A DNA stretch of 15,692 nucleotides from Pseudomonadota bacterium (GCA_023438245.1 JAEXRD010000171.1:1-15692); one strand, 5' to 3'; shown: positions 1-7,080, numbered from the stretch's first letter. Notes: a model not told the origin generated them from the letters alone. Program-made: numbers and translations.

Positions 1-9
1 GTCGTCCTC

Positions 10-351
10 CTACTTGCCCACGGGCTTCAGGCGCACGGCCGTGCCGTAGCAGGAGTAGTATTTGTCGCCCTCGGGGTGGAAGGCCACGGACTCGCGGTAG
101 GCCAGGATGGCGTCGGCGTTGACCTCAAGGGCCTGGGCGATGAGTCCGTAGAAGGCGTTGTCGAAGTTGTAGCTGCGGCACACGATGAGCCCGAAGGTGC
201 CCAGCACCTCGCGTCCGGGCACGGAGTCCACGGTGACGATCTTGAACCGTCCGGCCATGTAGTGGTCCTTGGCCTGGGCCACGCGCGGGTCGGCCTTGGA
301 GTCCTCGTCGACGGGCTTGGCCTTGCCGCCGCCTGCTTTGAACAGGGCCAT
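10..351 (-). CDS. Small YbjQ-like (UPF0145-type) protein
   Basis: A 113-residue soluble protein with no signal peptide or membrane segment. The middle and end read like the YbjQ family: a turn with PGREVLGTFGLIV (about residues 45-57), a helix ending in an N-A-D-A-I-L segment (about 78-83), and a closing G-T-A-V strand near residue 104. YbjQ proteins form small beta-rich oligomers sometimes called heavy-metal-binding, but their role is not established. This copy has only two cysteines and no metal-binding cluster. The ATG at 351 is fixed by a strong AGGAGG 4-5 bases upstream; the TAG stop is at 10-12. It lies 102 bases downstream of the M16 protease on the same strand, so it may be read as the second gene, but a large inverted repeat lies between them. 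The family call rests on pattern and length only; 'conserved hypothetical' is the safe alternative. Confidence 0.6.
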   Translation of the reverse strand: MALFKAGGGKAKPVDEDSKADPRVAQAKDHYMAGRFKIVTVDSVPGREVLGTFGLIVCRSYNFDNAFYGLIAQALEVNADAILAYRESVAFHPEGDKYYSCYGTAVRLKPVGK

Positions 352-374
352 GGTTCCTCCTGGTGTGCTGGGCC

Positions 375-421
375 GGGTGGGCCGAATCAGGCCGATGCGG
401 CCATGTCGATTCGGCCCACCC
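375..421. repeat. Perfect 13-bp inverted repeat between protease and YbjQ-like gene
   Basis: The arms GGGTGGGCCGAAT (375-387) and its exact complement (409-421) flank a 21-base centre. The centre holds its own GGCC...GGCC mini-stem. It lies between the protease stop (454) and the start of the small gene (351). No T-run follows on the minus strand, so it is not a standard intrinsic terminator. It could be an mRNA-stabilising 3' stem, a processing site or a protein-binding dyad. Confidence 0.6.
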
Positions 422-453
422 TAGCGCAATGGCTGGCGATTCGGCAAGGGGCC

Positions 454-3216
454 TTAGGGCTCCACCTCCACGACGTAGCCCTCGTCCCACTTGAGCACCT
501 CCGCGGCGGCGGCGCGCACCTGCTCGGCGGTGACGTTCTGGGCGGCCTCCATGAGCCTGAGCTCGGCATCGCGCGGCAGCCCGGCGACCAGCGCCGAGGC
601 GGCCTCGGAGGAGCGCGACTGGAGCGACTGGCGGTCCTGGTAGTACTCGCCGGAGAGGATGTTCTTGGCGCGGGCGAGCTCCTCGGCGGGCAGCGGGGTG
701 CGGGCCAGCCCGGCGGCGGCCTTGCGGAAGCCCTCGAAGGAGGCCTCGCGCTTGTCCGGGTCGGTGCCGATGTAGAAGGCCAGGAATCCTGCCTTCTTGC
801 CCTGCGACAGGAAGGCCGTGACGGCGTAGCCCAGGCCCTGCTTGTCGCGCATGTCGCGGAAGAGCATGCCGCTCTGCCCGGCGAGCGCGGCGCGCAGCAC
901 GGAGAGCCGGGCGCTGGCGGCCATGTCCTCGCGGCCGGGGGTCTTGAAGAGCACCAGGATGTGCGACTGGTTGCGGTCCTTCAGGCGCAGCACGGTGGCG
1001 GACTTGGCCTTCCAGGCCGGGGCCTGCTGCTGGTAGCGCGGACCGGCTACGCCCAGTTCCTTTTCCAGCTGCGTGGCGAACGCCGTGACCTGGGCCTCGT
1101 CGAACTGGCCGGTGACGGCCAGCACGAAGGGCTGGCGCGACTGGCGGGCCCAGAAGGCGCGGGCGTCGGCCTCGGTGAAGGCGGCGACGCGGGCGGGCTC
1201 GCCCAGGCGCAGGAAGCTGTGCGGGGTGGAGTCGTAGAGCAGGCCGGGCAGCTTGCGGAACATCAGGCCCAGGGGCTGGTCCTCGCCGCGCTTGATGGCG
1301 TTGGCCTGGTCCTCGCGGGCGCGGGCCAGCTCGCCGCGGGCGAAGGCCGGGGCGGTGAGCGTCTCGCGGATGAGGTCCAGCATGTCCGGGGCGAAGCGGC
1401 TGGGGAACTTGGCCCCCAGGCTGAAGCCCTCGGCGCTGGCCCCGGCCCCCAGGCTGGCGGCGCGGTCGGCCAGGAAGTCCTCCAGCTGGGTGGCGGAGCG
1501 CTTCCTGGTGCCGCGCGTGAGCATGCTGGCAGAGAGCGTGGCCAGGCCCTGGTCCCCCGCCTGGATGAGGCCGTCGCCGCCGGGCCAGGCCATGGACAGG
1601 GCCATGTAGGGCAGCGTGGCTTCCGGGGTCAGCACCAGGGTGCCGCCGCCGGGCAGGGCGATCTGGCGCACCTGGCCCGCGCTGGCGGCCTGGGCCTGCT
1701 TCTGTTCGGCCTTGGCGGGCCAGCGCCTGTCCAGCGCGGCCAGGTAGGGCGCGGGGTCCACCTTCGCGCCCCCCTTCTCCGGGGCGGGCGCCAGGATCAC
1801 GGCGCGCAGGCGCTCGGGCCGGAAGAACTCGCGGTACAGCGCGGCGAGGTGCGCGCGGCTGGGGGAGGCCAGGCCCTCCAGGTAGTTGGCCTCGCCCTGG
1901 GGGCCGCCCTCGAAGAAGTACTGGTGCGAAAGCTTGCCCGCCAGCCCGGCCAGCGTCTCCTTGGCCAGGAACAGCGAGGCCTCGATGTTGGTGCGGGCGC
2001 GGGCCAGTTCCTGGTCGGTGAGGGTGGCGGCGTCGAAGGAGGCCAGCTCGGCGATAAGGGCGTCCCAGAAGGCGGGCAGCTTGTCGGCGTCGAGCACGGC
2101 GCTGACCATGAGCACGCCGCCGCGCTCCAGGTTGGAGTGGCCCACGCTGATGGAGTCCACCAGGCGCTTCTCGTACTTGAAGGTGCGGTACAGGCGCGAG
2201 GTGCCGTCGCCGCCGAGCGCCTGGCAGAGCAGATCCAGCCCGGCCATCTTGGAGGAGGCGAAATCCACCGAGGGGAAGGCCACGGCCACGTGCACCTTGT
2301 TCCACATGCCCTGCTCGATCTTCAGGCGGGGCAGGCGCGGCCCTTCCGGCATGGGGGGCATGGAGGCGGGGCTGTCCTCGGCGGGAAGGTTCACGGGCGT
2401 AAGCGGGCGGGTGTTGGGGATGCCCCCGAGCAGGCGCTCGGCCTCGGCCAGCACCTGGGCGGGCTCCACGCGGCCCACCACGGCCAGCAGCATGTTCTGG
2501 GGCTGGTACAGCCCGGCGGTGTAGGCGCGCATCTTGGCGCTGGTGGTGGCGCGCACGGTGTCGGTGAAGCCGATGACCGGCCATTCGTAGGTGCTGCCCT
2601 TCCAGATCATGCCCTGGATCGTCTGGAACAGGCGGTTCTCCGGGGTGTCCTCGCCGCGCTTCAGCTCGGCCAGCACCACCTCCTTCTCGCTTTCCAGCTC
2701 CTTCGGATCGAGCGTGGGCTTAAGCGTCATGTCGCGCACCACGCCCAGGCCCATCTTCCAGGCCGCGTCGGGCACCTCCACGTAGTAGGTGGTCACGTCG
2801 AAGCTGGTGGAGGCGTTGAGGCTGCCGCCAGCGCCCTCGATGCGCGCGGCCACCTCGCCGGGCTTCATGTCGCCCGCGCCCTTGAACACCATGTGCTCCA
2901 GCACGTGGCTGATGCCCGCCTGGTCGCGGGTTTCGTAGGCCGACCCGGCGTGCACCAGCATGCGGATGTTCACCAGCGGGAAGCGGTCGTCGCGCTTGAT
3001 GAGCACGGACAGGCCGTTCCTCAGGCGCACCAGGTGCGGGCCTTCGCCCGTGAGCTGGGGCAGTTCGGCTGCGGGGGCGGCCACGGTCTTCGCCGCCACG
3101 GCGCGCTTGGGGGCCGGGCGCTTCTTGGCCGCCAGCGCGGCCTCGGGCAGGGCCAGGGCCAGCGAGAGCGCCAGGGCCAGGAACATCGGGAGGAGATTTC
3201 GGACGGTGCGGAACAT
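454..3216 (-). CDS. Exported M16-family zinc metalloprotease (two-lobed, PqqL-like)
   Basis: A 920-residue protein with an N-terminal Sec signal (hydrophobic core about residues 8-28, then ALAA followed by a Lys/Pro-rich stretch), so probably periplasmic. The inverted zinc motif HVLEH is at residues 104-108. Third ligand Glu184 lies 76 residues later in ESEKEVVLAEL, the spacing typical of M16. The second half is a second M16 lobe without the zinc motif. It carries the family's arginine/tyrosine segment (RDMRDKQGLGYAV), as in single-chain two-lobed enzymes that close like a clamshell on peptides. Role: probable breakdown of peptides in the periplasm; substrate unknown. The start was placed at 3216 rather than a longer in-frame start because AAGGAG lies 8 bases upstream and the signal peptide begins there. 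Stop is TAA at 454-456. A terminator-like hairpin precedes the ribosome binding site. It is divergent from the M15 gene. Confidence 0.93.
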   Translation of the reverse strand: MFRTVRNLLPMFLALALSLALALPEAALAAKKRPAPKRAVAAKTVAAPAAELPQLTGEGPHLVRLRNGLSVLIKRDDRFPLVNIRMLVHAGSAYETRDQAGISHVLEHMVFKGAGDMKPGEVAARIEGAGGSLNASTSFDVTTYYVEVPDAAWKMGLGVVRDMTLKPTLDPKELESEKEVVLAELKRGEDTPENRLFQTIQGMIWKGSTYEWPVIGFTDTVRATTSAKMRAYTAGLYQPQNMLLAVVGRVEPAQVLAEAERLLGGIPNTRPLTPVNLPAEDSPASMPPMPEGPRLPRLKIEQGMWNKVHVAVAFPSVDFASSKMAGLDLLCQALGGDGTSRLYRTFKYEKRLVDSISVGHSNLERGGVLMVSAVLDADKLPAFWDALIAELASFDAATLTDQELARARTNIEASLFLAKETLAGLAGKLSHQYFFEGGPQGEANYLEGLASPSRAHLAALYREFFRPERLRAVILAPAPEKGGAKVDPAPYLAALDRRWPAKAEQKQAQAASAGQVRQIALPGGGTLVLTPEATLPYMALSMAWPGGDGLIQAGDQGLATLSASMLTRGTRKRSATQLEDFLADRAASLGAGASAEGFSLGAKFPSRFAPDMLDLIRETLTAPAFARGELARAREDQANAIKRGEDQPLGLMFRKLPGLLYDSTPHSFLRLGEPARVAAFTEADARAFWARQSRQPFVLAVTGQFDEAQVTAFATQLEKELGVAGPRYQQQAPAWKAKSATVLRLKDRNQSHILVLFKTPGREDMAASARLSVLRAALAGQSGMLFRDMRDKQGLGYAVTAFLSQGKKAGFLAFYIGTDPDKREASFEGFRKAAAGLARTPLPAEELARAKNILSGEYYQDRQSLQSRSSEAASALVAGLPRDAELRLMEAAQNVTAEQVRAAAAEVLKWDEGYVVEVEP

Positions 3217-3224
3217 GCGGTGGG

Positions 3225-3230
3225 CTCCTT
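3225..3230 (-). promoter_or_regulatory. Ribosome binding site of the M16 protease
   Basis: AAGGAG, 8 bases before the ATG at 3216. It decides the start: an in-frame codon at 3378 would add 54 arginine-rich residues ahead of the signal peptide. Confidence 0.8.
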
Positions 3231-3231
3231 G

Positions 3232-3254
3232 GAAAAAAGCGCGCGGGGCGCGCT
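3232..3254 (-). terminator. Terminator-like hairpin in the M16 protease leader
   Basis: On the minus strand, AGCGCGC-CCC-GCGCGCT forms a perfect 7-bp stem (3254-3238). It runs straight into a T-tract (T at 3238 to 3233, then CC), and the AAGGAG ribosome binding site follows at once. This is the form of an intrinsic terminator, but no minus-strand gene ends just upstream; the next gene upstream, the M15 gene, runs the other way. It may be a leader attenuator. A GGCGCGCGCC segment at 3317-3326 could pair with either arm as a competitor. Confidence 0.5.
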
Positions 3255-3339
3255 GTTGGAAGCGACGGTGTACGCGACGGGGAAGGTAAGCCCGGCGGAG
3301 GCAAAGGGCAAGGGCAGGCGCGCGCCGGGCACGCGGCCA

Positions 3340-3368
3340 TTGACCGCCGGGCGTTGGGGCCGTAGGGT
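3340..3368 (+). promoter_or_regulatory. Possible promoter of the M15 peptidase gene
   Basis: TTGACC (3340-3345), 17 bases, then TAGGGT (3363-3368). The -35 box is good and the -10 box weak. The start of transcription would fall about 24 bases before the ATG at 3399. Confidence 0.3.
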
Positions 3369-3398
3369 CGCGAAGCAAACTGACCTTGCGGGGGGCAC

Positions 3399-4262
3399 AT
3401 GGCTTTGCGGCATGTTTCGATACGGGCGGCGCTGATTCTCGCGCTGGTGCTGGGCTGCTGGGCGCAGGCGCTGGCCGGGCAGGCTCTCCTGGATCCCGCC
3501 ACCCTGCCCGCCCACGCCCGGCTGGACCTGGGCGCGCTCCAGAAGGCCTACCCCGGCGCGGTGCTGGGCATCGCCGCCAGGGCTTCCGGCGGGCTGGACC
3601 TGGTGCTCTCTGGCGGGGCGCGCGTGCCCTACGACGACGGGCGCGAGCGTAGCCCCAAGCAGGCCCTGGAGGACCCGGACGTGCGCACCATGCTGGCGCA
3701 GGCCTACCCCCTGGGCCCCGTCACCGAGGCCACCGCCCGCCCGGCCCCGCACTTCGACCCGGGCCGCAGCCGCGTGCAGGGGTTCTTCACGCACCTCTAC
3801 GGCGCAAGCGAGGCGCACGTGCGCGCCGCCAGCGTGGGGGTGCGCTTCGACGGCCACACCGTGCTTTTCAACGCCCGCCAGGGGGCGGCGGCGGCGCTGG
3901 GCCGGGTCGGGGAGCGCCTCGCCCGTCTGCTGCCCGGCCATCCGGAGCTCGCGCACGTGCTGCGCCCGCTGGGCGGCACGCTGGCCTGGCGCAACATCGC
4001 GGCCACGGGCAGGCTCTCGGTCCATTCCTTCGGCGCGGCCATCGACCTGAACCCCCACCTGCCCTATTGGCTGTGGGAGAAGCACCCGGAGCGCATCCCG
4101 GCCCTGGTGCGGGCCTTCCCGCGCGAGGTCGTGGAGGCCTTCGAGGAGGAGGGCTTCATCTGGGGCGGCAAGTGGGCCAGCTTCGACGTGATGCACTTCG
4201 AGTACCGGCCCGAGCTGATCCTCAAGGCCCGCGCCCTGGCCGGGCAGATCACGCTTCCCTAG
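3399..4262 (+). CDS. Exported M15-family peptidoglycan D,D-carboxypeptidase/endopeptidase
   Basis: A 287-residue protein with a Sec signal peptide (hydrophobic core about residues 8-22, AxA-like site near 24-26). The catalytic M15 domain is in the last third. It has the zinc motif SxHxxGxAxD as SVHSFGAAID (His209, Asp216), then WGGKW (about 255-259) and FDVMHFEY with probable catalytic Asp263 and third ligand His266. The DxxHFE form is that of the M15_4 / L-alanyl-D-glutamate endopeptidase and phage-endolysin branch, so it probably cuts peptidoglycan stem peptides in the periplasm. The exact bond cut cannot be read from sequence. The first 180 residues are a family-specific region without a domain I recognise. 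The ATG at 3399 has only a G-rich weak ribosome binding site. The stop shares a CTAG with the convergent exporter gene. Confidence 0.87.
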   Translation: MALRHVSIRAALILALVLGCWAQALAGQALLDPATLPAHARLDLGALQKAYPGAVLGIAARASGGLDLVLSGGARVPYDDGRERSPKQALEDPDVRTMLAQAYPLGPVTEATARPAPHFDPGRSRVQGFFTHLYGASEAHVRAASVGVRFDGHTVLFNARQGAAAALGRVGERLARLLPGHPELAHVLRPLGGTLAWRNIAATGRLSVHSFGAAIDLNPHLPYWLWEKHPERIPALVRAFPREVVEAFEEEGFIWGGKWASFDVMHFEYRPELILKARALAGQITLP

Positions 4263-5182
4263 CTTTTCACGGCACCCTTTTTTCCGGATCGGCCCTTGCC
4301 CGTCTGGCCGAAAAACACGCCCGCCAGGATGAGCGCGCAGGCGGCCATCTGGGCCGGGGCCAGGGTTTCGCCCAAGAGCGCCCAGCCGGAGAGCACGGCC
4401 ACCAGCGGCACCAGGTTGATGGAGGCCGCGGCCTGGGCCGCGGGCAGGCGCACCACGGCCATGTTGTACAGCCCGAAGGCCCCCAGGGTCACCACGCAGC
4501 CCAGGTAGGCCACGGCCCCCCAGGCCTCTGGCGGCGCGGCCAGCCAGCCGCTCACCCCGGCACCCGAGAGCAGCGCCCCGGGCAGGAAAAAGACCGCCCC
4601 GGCGAAGGCCTGCAGCCCCGTGAGGTGCCAGGAGTCGTAGCGGCTGGAGAGGTGCTTGACCACCAGCATGTACCCGGCGGCGCAGAACATGGCCAGCAGT
4701 TCCAGCAGGTTGCCCAGGGCCGGATTGGGGGCGCTCTCCTCCGCCCGGCCGGAGAGCGACAGCCAGGCCACCCCGCCCATGGACACGGCGATGCCCAGCA
4801 GGGTGCGCGCGGTGAGGCCCTCGCGCAGGAAGGCCCAGGCCCCGGCGGCAACGAGCAGCGGCACCAGGGCCGAGACCATGCCCGCCTGGGAGGAGGTGGT
4901 GAGGCTGACGGCGTAGCTTTCCAGCACGAAGTACAGGCAGGGCTGCAGCAGGCACACCAGCACCAGCCAGCGCAGGTCGCCCTTCTGGCGTCCGGCCTTG
5001 GGCACGCGGCCCCAGAACAGGGCCATGATGGCCGAGGCCAGGGTCATGCGCAGCCAGACCACGGCCAGGGGCGGCAGGCCGGTGAGCGCGAGCTTGGTGG
5101 CCACGAAGCTGGTGCCCCAGAGGAAGACGGCGGCGGCCAGGCACAGGTAGGGGATCAATACGGAGCGGTTTTGCGTGTTCAT
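4259..5182 (-). CDS. EamA-family (drug/metabolite transporter) inner-membrane exporter
   Basis: A 307-residue, strongly hydrophobic protein with about ten predicted membrane helices in two five-helix halves. The first half opens with the EamA pattern W-G-T-S-F (about residues 22-26). The second contains A-S-I-N-L-V-P-L and G-E-T-L-A-P-A-Q, both typical of the family. The C-terminal tail is short and rich in Lys/Gly (GKGRSGKKG), which places the C-terminus in the cytoplasm. Members export amino acids, metabolites or drugs; the substrate cannot be predicted. The ATG at 5182 has a weak G-rich ribosome binding site. The gene stands alone: upstream is the repeat region, downstream it runs tail-to-tail into the M15 gene with a 4-base overlap. 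Confidence 0.92.
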   Translation of the reverse strand: MNTQNRSVLIPYLCLAAAVFLWGTSFVATKLALTGLPPLAVVWLRMTLASAIMALFWGRVPKAGRQKGDLRWLVLVCLLQPCLYFVLESYAVSLTTSSQAGMVSALVPLLVAAGAWAFLREGLTARTLLGIAVSMGGVAWLSLSGRAEESAPNPALGNLLELLAMFCAAGYMLVVKHLSSRYDSWHLTGLQAFAGAVFFLPGALLSGAGVSGWLAAPPEAWGAVAYLGCVVTLGAFGLYNMAVVRLPAAQAAASINLVPLVAVLSGWALLGETLAPAQMAACALILAGVFFGQTGKGRSGKKGAVKS

Positions 5183-5251
5183 GGCCCCGCTCTACCCCGC
5201 CCCGGCGCGGATGTATGGAATGAAATTGCGGGCGGGCTGTTTTTCAGACTG
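5183..5251. other. Upstream region of the EamA exporter, no clear signal
   Basis: This part of the 483-base gene-free stretch (5183-5665) should hold the exporter promoter on the minus strand. A CATACAT-like -10 is visible there, but I find no convincing -35. The rest of the gene-free stretch is taken by the tandem repeats and the long hairpin; 5620-5665 shows nothing further. Confidence 0.35.
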
Positions 5252-5557
5252 TTCTTCCCGGCGAGCGCCCATCGCCTCGCCTGGGGCTGCTCTCAGCATG
5301 AGCTTTGGCCTGCCCGTGGCGCATGGCCTTCCCGGCGAGTGCCCATCGCCCCGCCGGGGCTGGTTCCGGGCTATGGATTGTGCTCCCCGGCCAGGATGCG
5401 ACTATTCTTCCCGGCGAGCGCCCATCGCCTCGCCTGGGGCTGTTTCCGGGCTATGGATTGTGCTCCCCGGCCAGGAAGCGACTTTTCTCCCCGGCGAGCG
5501 CCCATCGCCCCGCCGGGGCTGGTTCCGGGAGACGGATTTTGTTCAGTGGCGAGGAAA
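5252..5557. repeat. Four tandem hairpin-forming repeats, period about 79 bp, A-B-A-B order
   Basis: Units start at 5255, 5329, 5408 and 5488 (steps of 74, 79 and 80). Each opens with a core reading C-C-C-G-G-C-G-A-G-Y-G-C-C-C-A-T-C-G-C-C. Units 1 and 3 (type A) continue with TCGCCTGGGGCTG; units 2 and 4 (type B) continue with CCGCCGGGGCTGG. The second halves of units 2 and 3 are nearly identical (GGCTATGGATTGTGCTCCCC); unit 4 is degenerate there and unit 1 has diverged. In type A, CCCGGCGAG pairs with CTCGCC-T-GGG (one bulge). In type B, CCCCGGCG or CCCGGCG pairs with CGCCGGGG. All four can also form GGCGA/TCGCC. Steps of 79 and 80 break any reading frame, so the array is non-coding. No T-run follows the stems. 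Confidence 0.85.
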
Positions 5558-5619
5558 GGGTCGAGCCGGGTCCGGGGATAGTACGCATGTGGTACAGCCC
5601 CGGGCCCGGCTCGACCCTT
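5556..5619. repeat. Long hairpin with 22-bp arms downstream of the alr operon
   Basis: Arms 5556-5577 and 5598-5619 (AAGGGTCGAGCCGGG...CCGGCTCGACCCTT) match at 21 of 22 positions. The one mismatch would be a G-U pair in RNA. The 20-base loop contains GTAC...GTAC, which can add a 4-bp stem. It lies 47 bases past the stop of the last gene of the minus-strand operon. On the minus strand it is followed only by TTCCTC, so it is a weak intrinsic terminator at best. It may stabilise the 3' end or be a small mobile or dispersed palindrome. Confidence 0.75.
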
Positions 5620-5665
5620 GACGACGTCCAGGGGGCAAAAGACGCTCCCCGAAACAGCCCCCCTA

Positions 5666-5857
5666 CTAATACCCGCTGAAGGTGTCGTAGAGTTCCTGGC
5701 TGACCTCGACCACCAGCATGCCGGCTTCGGAGCGCATGCGCACGTTGAGCGCGGGGATGAGCGCCAGGTCCTCGGCCACGTTGATCCACTTCTGCATCAG
5801 GGCCTTGGGGTCGGCCTCGTCGGTGGGCACGCTCTCGGCCACGATCCAATCTTCCAT
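5666..5857 (-). CDS. 63-residue protein of unknown function, last gene of the alr operon
   Basis: A small acidic soluble protein (starts MEDWIVAESV, ends ELYDTFSGY) with no signal peptide, membrane helix or cysteine. I do not recognise a family. It reads as a short helix (about residues 17-29, ALMQKWINVAEDL) followed by two or three strands with a methionine/valine-rich core. The start is the ATG at 5857, with GGAGG 5 bases upstream. An in-frame TTG four codons earlier overlaps that ribosome binding site and is rejected. It begins 33 bases after the alr stop on the same strand, so it is almost certainly co-transcribed with alr. Good ribosome binding site, ordinary codon use and operon position support a real gene. 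Confidence 0.75.
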   Translation of the reverse strand: MEDWIVAESVPTDEADPKALMQKWINVAEDLALIPALNVRMRSEAGMLVVEVSQELYDTFSGY

Positions 5858-5862
5858 GCTGT

Positions 5863-5867
5863 CCTCC
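5863..5867 (-). promoter_or_regulatory. Ribosome binding site of the 63-residue protein
   Basis: GGAGG, 5 bases before the ATG at 5857. It selects this ATG over the TTG at 5869, which lies inside the site. Confidence 0.7.
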
Positions 5868-5890
5868 AATGTTGAACGGGCCGTACCGGC

Positions 5891-7051
5891 CTAGATGTAT
5901 ACCCTGCGGTTGAGGCCAAGCAAGCAAAACACCTCGTAGGTGATGGTGCCCCACCAGGAGGCCAGTTCCTCGGCGCGGATGGCCAGCTTGCCCTCGCCGC
6001 CCAGCAGCACGGCCCAGTCGCCGCTGCGCACGTCGGGGATGTCGGTGACGTCCACGGCGCAGAGCTGCATGCACACCCGGCCCACAAGCGGGGCGCGCCT
6101 GCCGGAGATGAGCACCTGCGCGCCCTTGCCCGAGAGGCCCCGGCTGTAGCCGTCGGCGTAGCCCGCGCAGACGATGGCCACGGTCATGTCGCGCTCGGCG
6201 GTGAAGGTGCCGCCGTAGCTGATGGAGCGGCCCTTGGGCAGCGGATGCACGGAGGCGATGCGCGTGCGCACCTCCATGGCCGCGGCCAGGCCCTGGCCCA
6301 GGTGTTCCCAGGCGGTGCCGCCGAAGGGATTGGCCCCGTACAGGGCTATCCCTGCGCGCTGGCTCTGGTGGTGCAGGGCCGGGTGGCCCAGGATGCCCGC
6401 GCTGTTGGCGATGTTGGCCTCCACCTTGTGTCCGGCGGCGGCCAGCGCGATGAGGATCTCTCCAAAAAGCTGGCCCTGGGCCTGCACCACGTCCAGGGAA
6501 TCCGGCTCGTCCGCCGTGGCCAGGTGCGAGCTGGCCATCACCGGGCGGATGAGCGGGGCCTCGCGCAGGCGGTCCAGCAGGCGGGGCAGCTCCTCCGGGG
6601 TGAAGCCCAGGCGGGCCATGCCGGTGTCGAACTTGAGGCTGACGGAGAGCGGCTTCATGCTCTTGGCGGCGTGGCGGGCCAGTTCTTCCAGCTGGCGGAA
6701 GCTGCCCACGAAGGGGATGAGGCGGTGCTGCCAGAGCAGGGGGTAGTCCTCGGCCACCACGGGGCCGAGCAGGGAAATGATGCGGATGTCGCGCTCGCCG
6801 GAGTCCCCGGCCTTCAGGCCCTTGGCGTCCAGGAACTCGCGCAGGGTGACTCCCTCGCCCACGGTGCCCACGGCGAAGGTGTCGCAGCCCTCGCGCAGCA
6901 GGGCCTCGGCCACCTCGCCCAGCCCGTGGCCGTATGCATCGGCCTTGATGACGCCCACGACCTTGCCGCCGCGGCCCGCCAGCAGGCGGTAGTTGGCCCG
7001 GATGGCGGCCAGGCGCACGCGAACTTCAAGGGTGTTGTACTGGATGCTCAT
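5891..7051 (-). CDS. alr: Alanine racemase
   Basis: PLP-dependent conversion of L- to D-alanine in the cytoplasm, supplying D-alanine for peptidoglycan. The 386 residues cover the whole family length. Seen: the PLP lysine Lys36 in VIKADAYGHG; Lys140 and Arg147 in LKFDTGMARLGF (the carbamylated-lysine and substrate-arginine region); NSAG at 216-219; Arg232 in RAGIALYG (the arginine that meets the PLP ring nitrogen); the second catalytic base Tyr279 in ISYGGTF; and the C-terminal TITYE...NRRVY end. One oddity: GRVCMQL at 325-330 has Gln329 where most homologues have Asp after the conserved Met. The ATG at 7051 has GAGGAG 11 bases upstream. The gene follows mutL by 130 bases and precedes the 63-residue gene by 33. 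Confidence 0.97.
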   Translation of the reverse strand: MSIQYNTLEVRVRLAAIRANYRLLAGRGGKVVGVIKADAYGHGLGEVAEALLREGCDTFAVGTVGEGVTLREFLDAKGLKAGDSGERDIRIISLLGPVVAEDYPLLWQHRLIPFVGSFRQLEELARHAAKSMKPLSVSLKFDTGMARLGFTPEELPRLLDRLREAPLIRPVMASSHLATADEPDSLDVVQAQGQLFGEILIALAAAGHKVEANIANSAGILGHPALHHQSQRAGIALYGANPFGGTAWEHLGQGLAAAMEVRTRIASVHPLPKGRSISYGGTFTAERDMTVAIVCAGYADGYSRGLSGKGAQVLISGRRAPLVGRVCMQLCAVDVTDIPDVRSGDWAVLLGGEGKLAIRAEELASWWGTITYEVFCLLGLNRRVYI

Positions 7052-7080
7052 GGAATGGGGGACTCCTCACGGAAATACTC

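Noticed and set aside
76..3435. Very long open frame on the plus strand opposite the M16 protease
   Set aside because: It reads as low-complexity Gly/Ala/Leu/Gln/His-rich sequence with no domain. It is the mirror of a G+C-rich gene whose minus-strand product has a full zinc motif.
5215..5229. Sigma-54-like promoter TGGAATG...TTGC on the plus strand
   Set aside because: The spacing between the GG and GC elements is one base short, and no plus-strand gene lies downstream.
5252..5557. CRISPR array
   Set aside because: Repeats are about 79 bp apart with near-identical 'spacers' in units 2 and 3. There are no cas genes in the window.
5175..5679. Plus-strand open frames running through the tandem repeats
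   Set aside because: Unit lengths of 79 and 80 shift the frame each time, so the repeat is not conserved as protein. Arg/Pro-rich products have no family.
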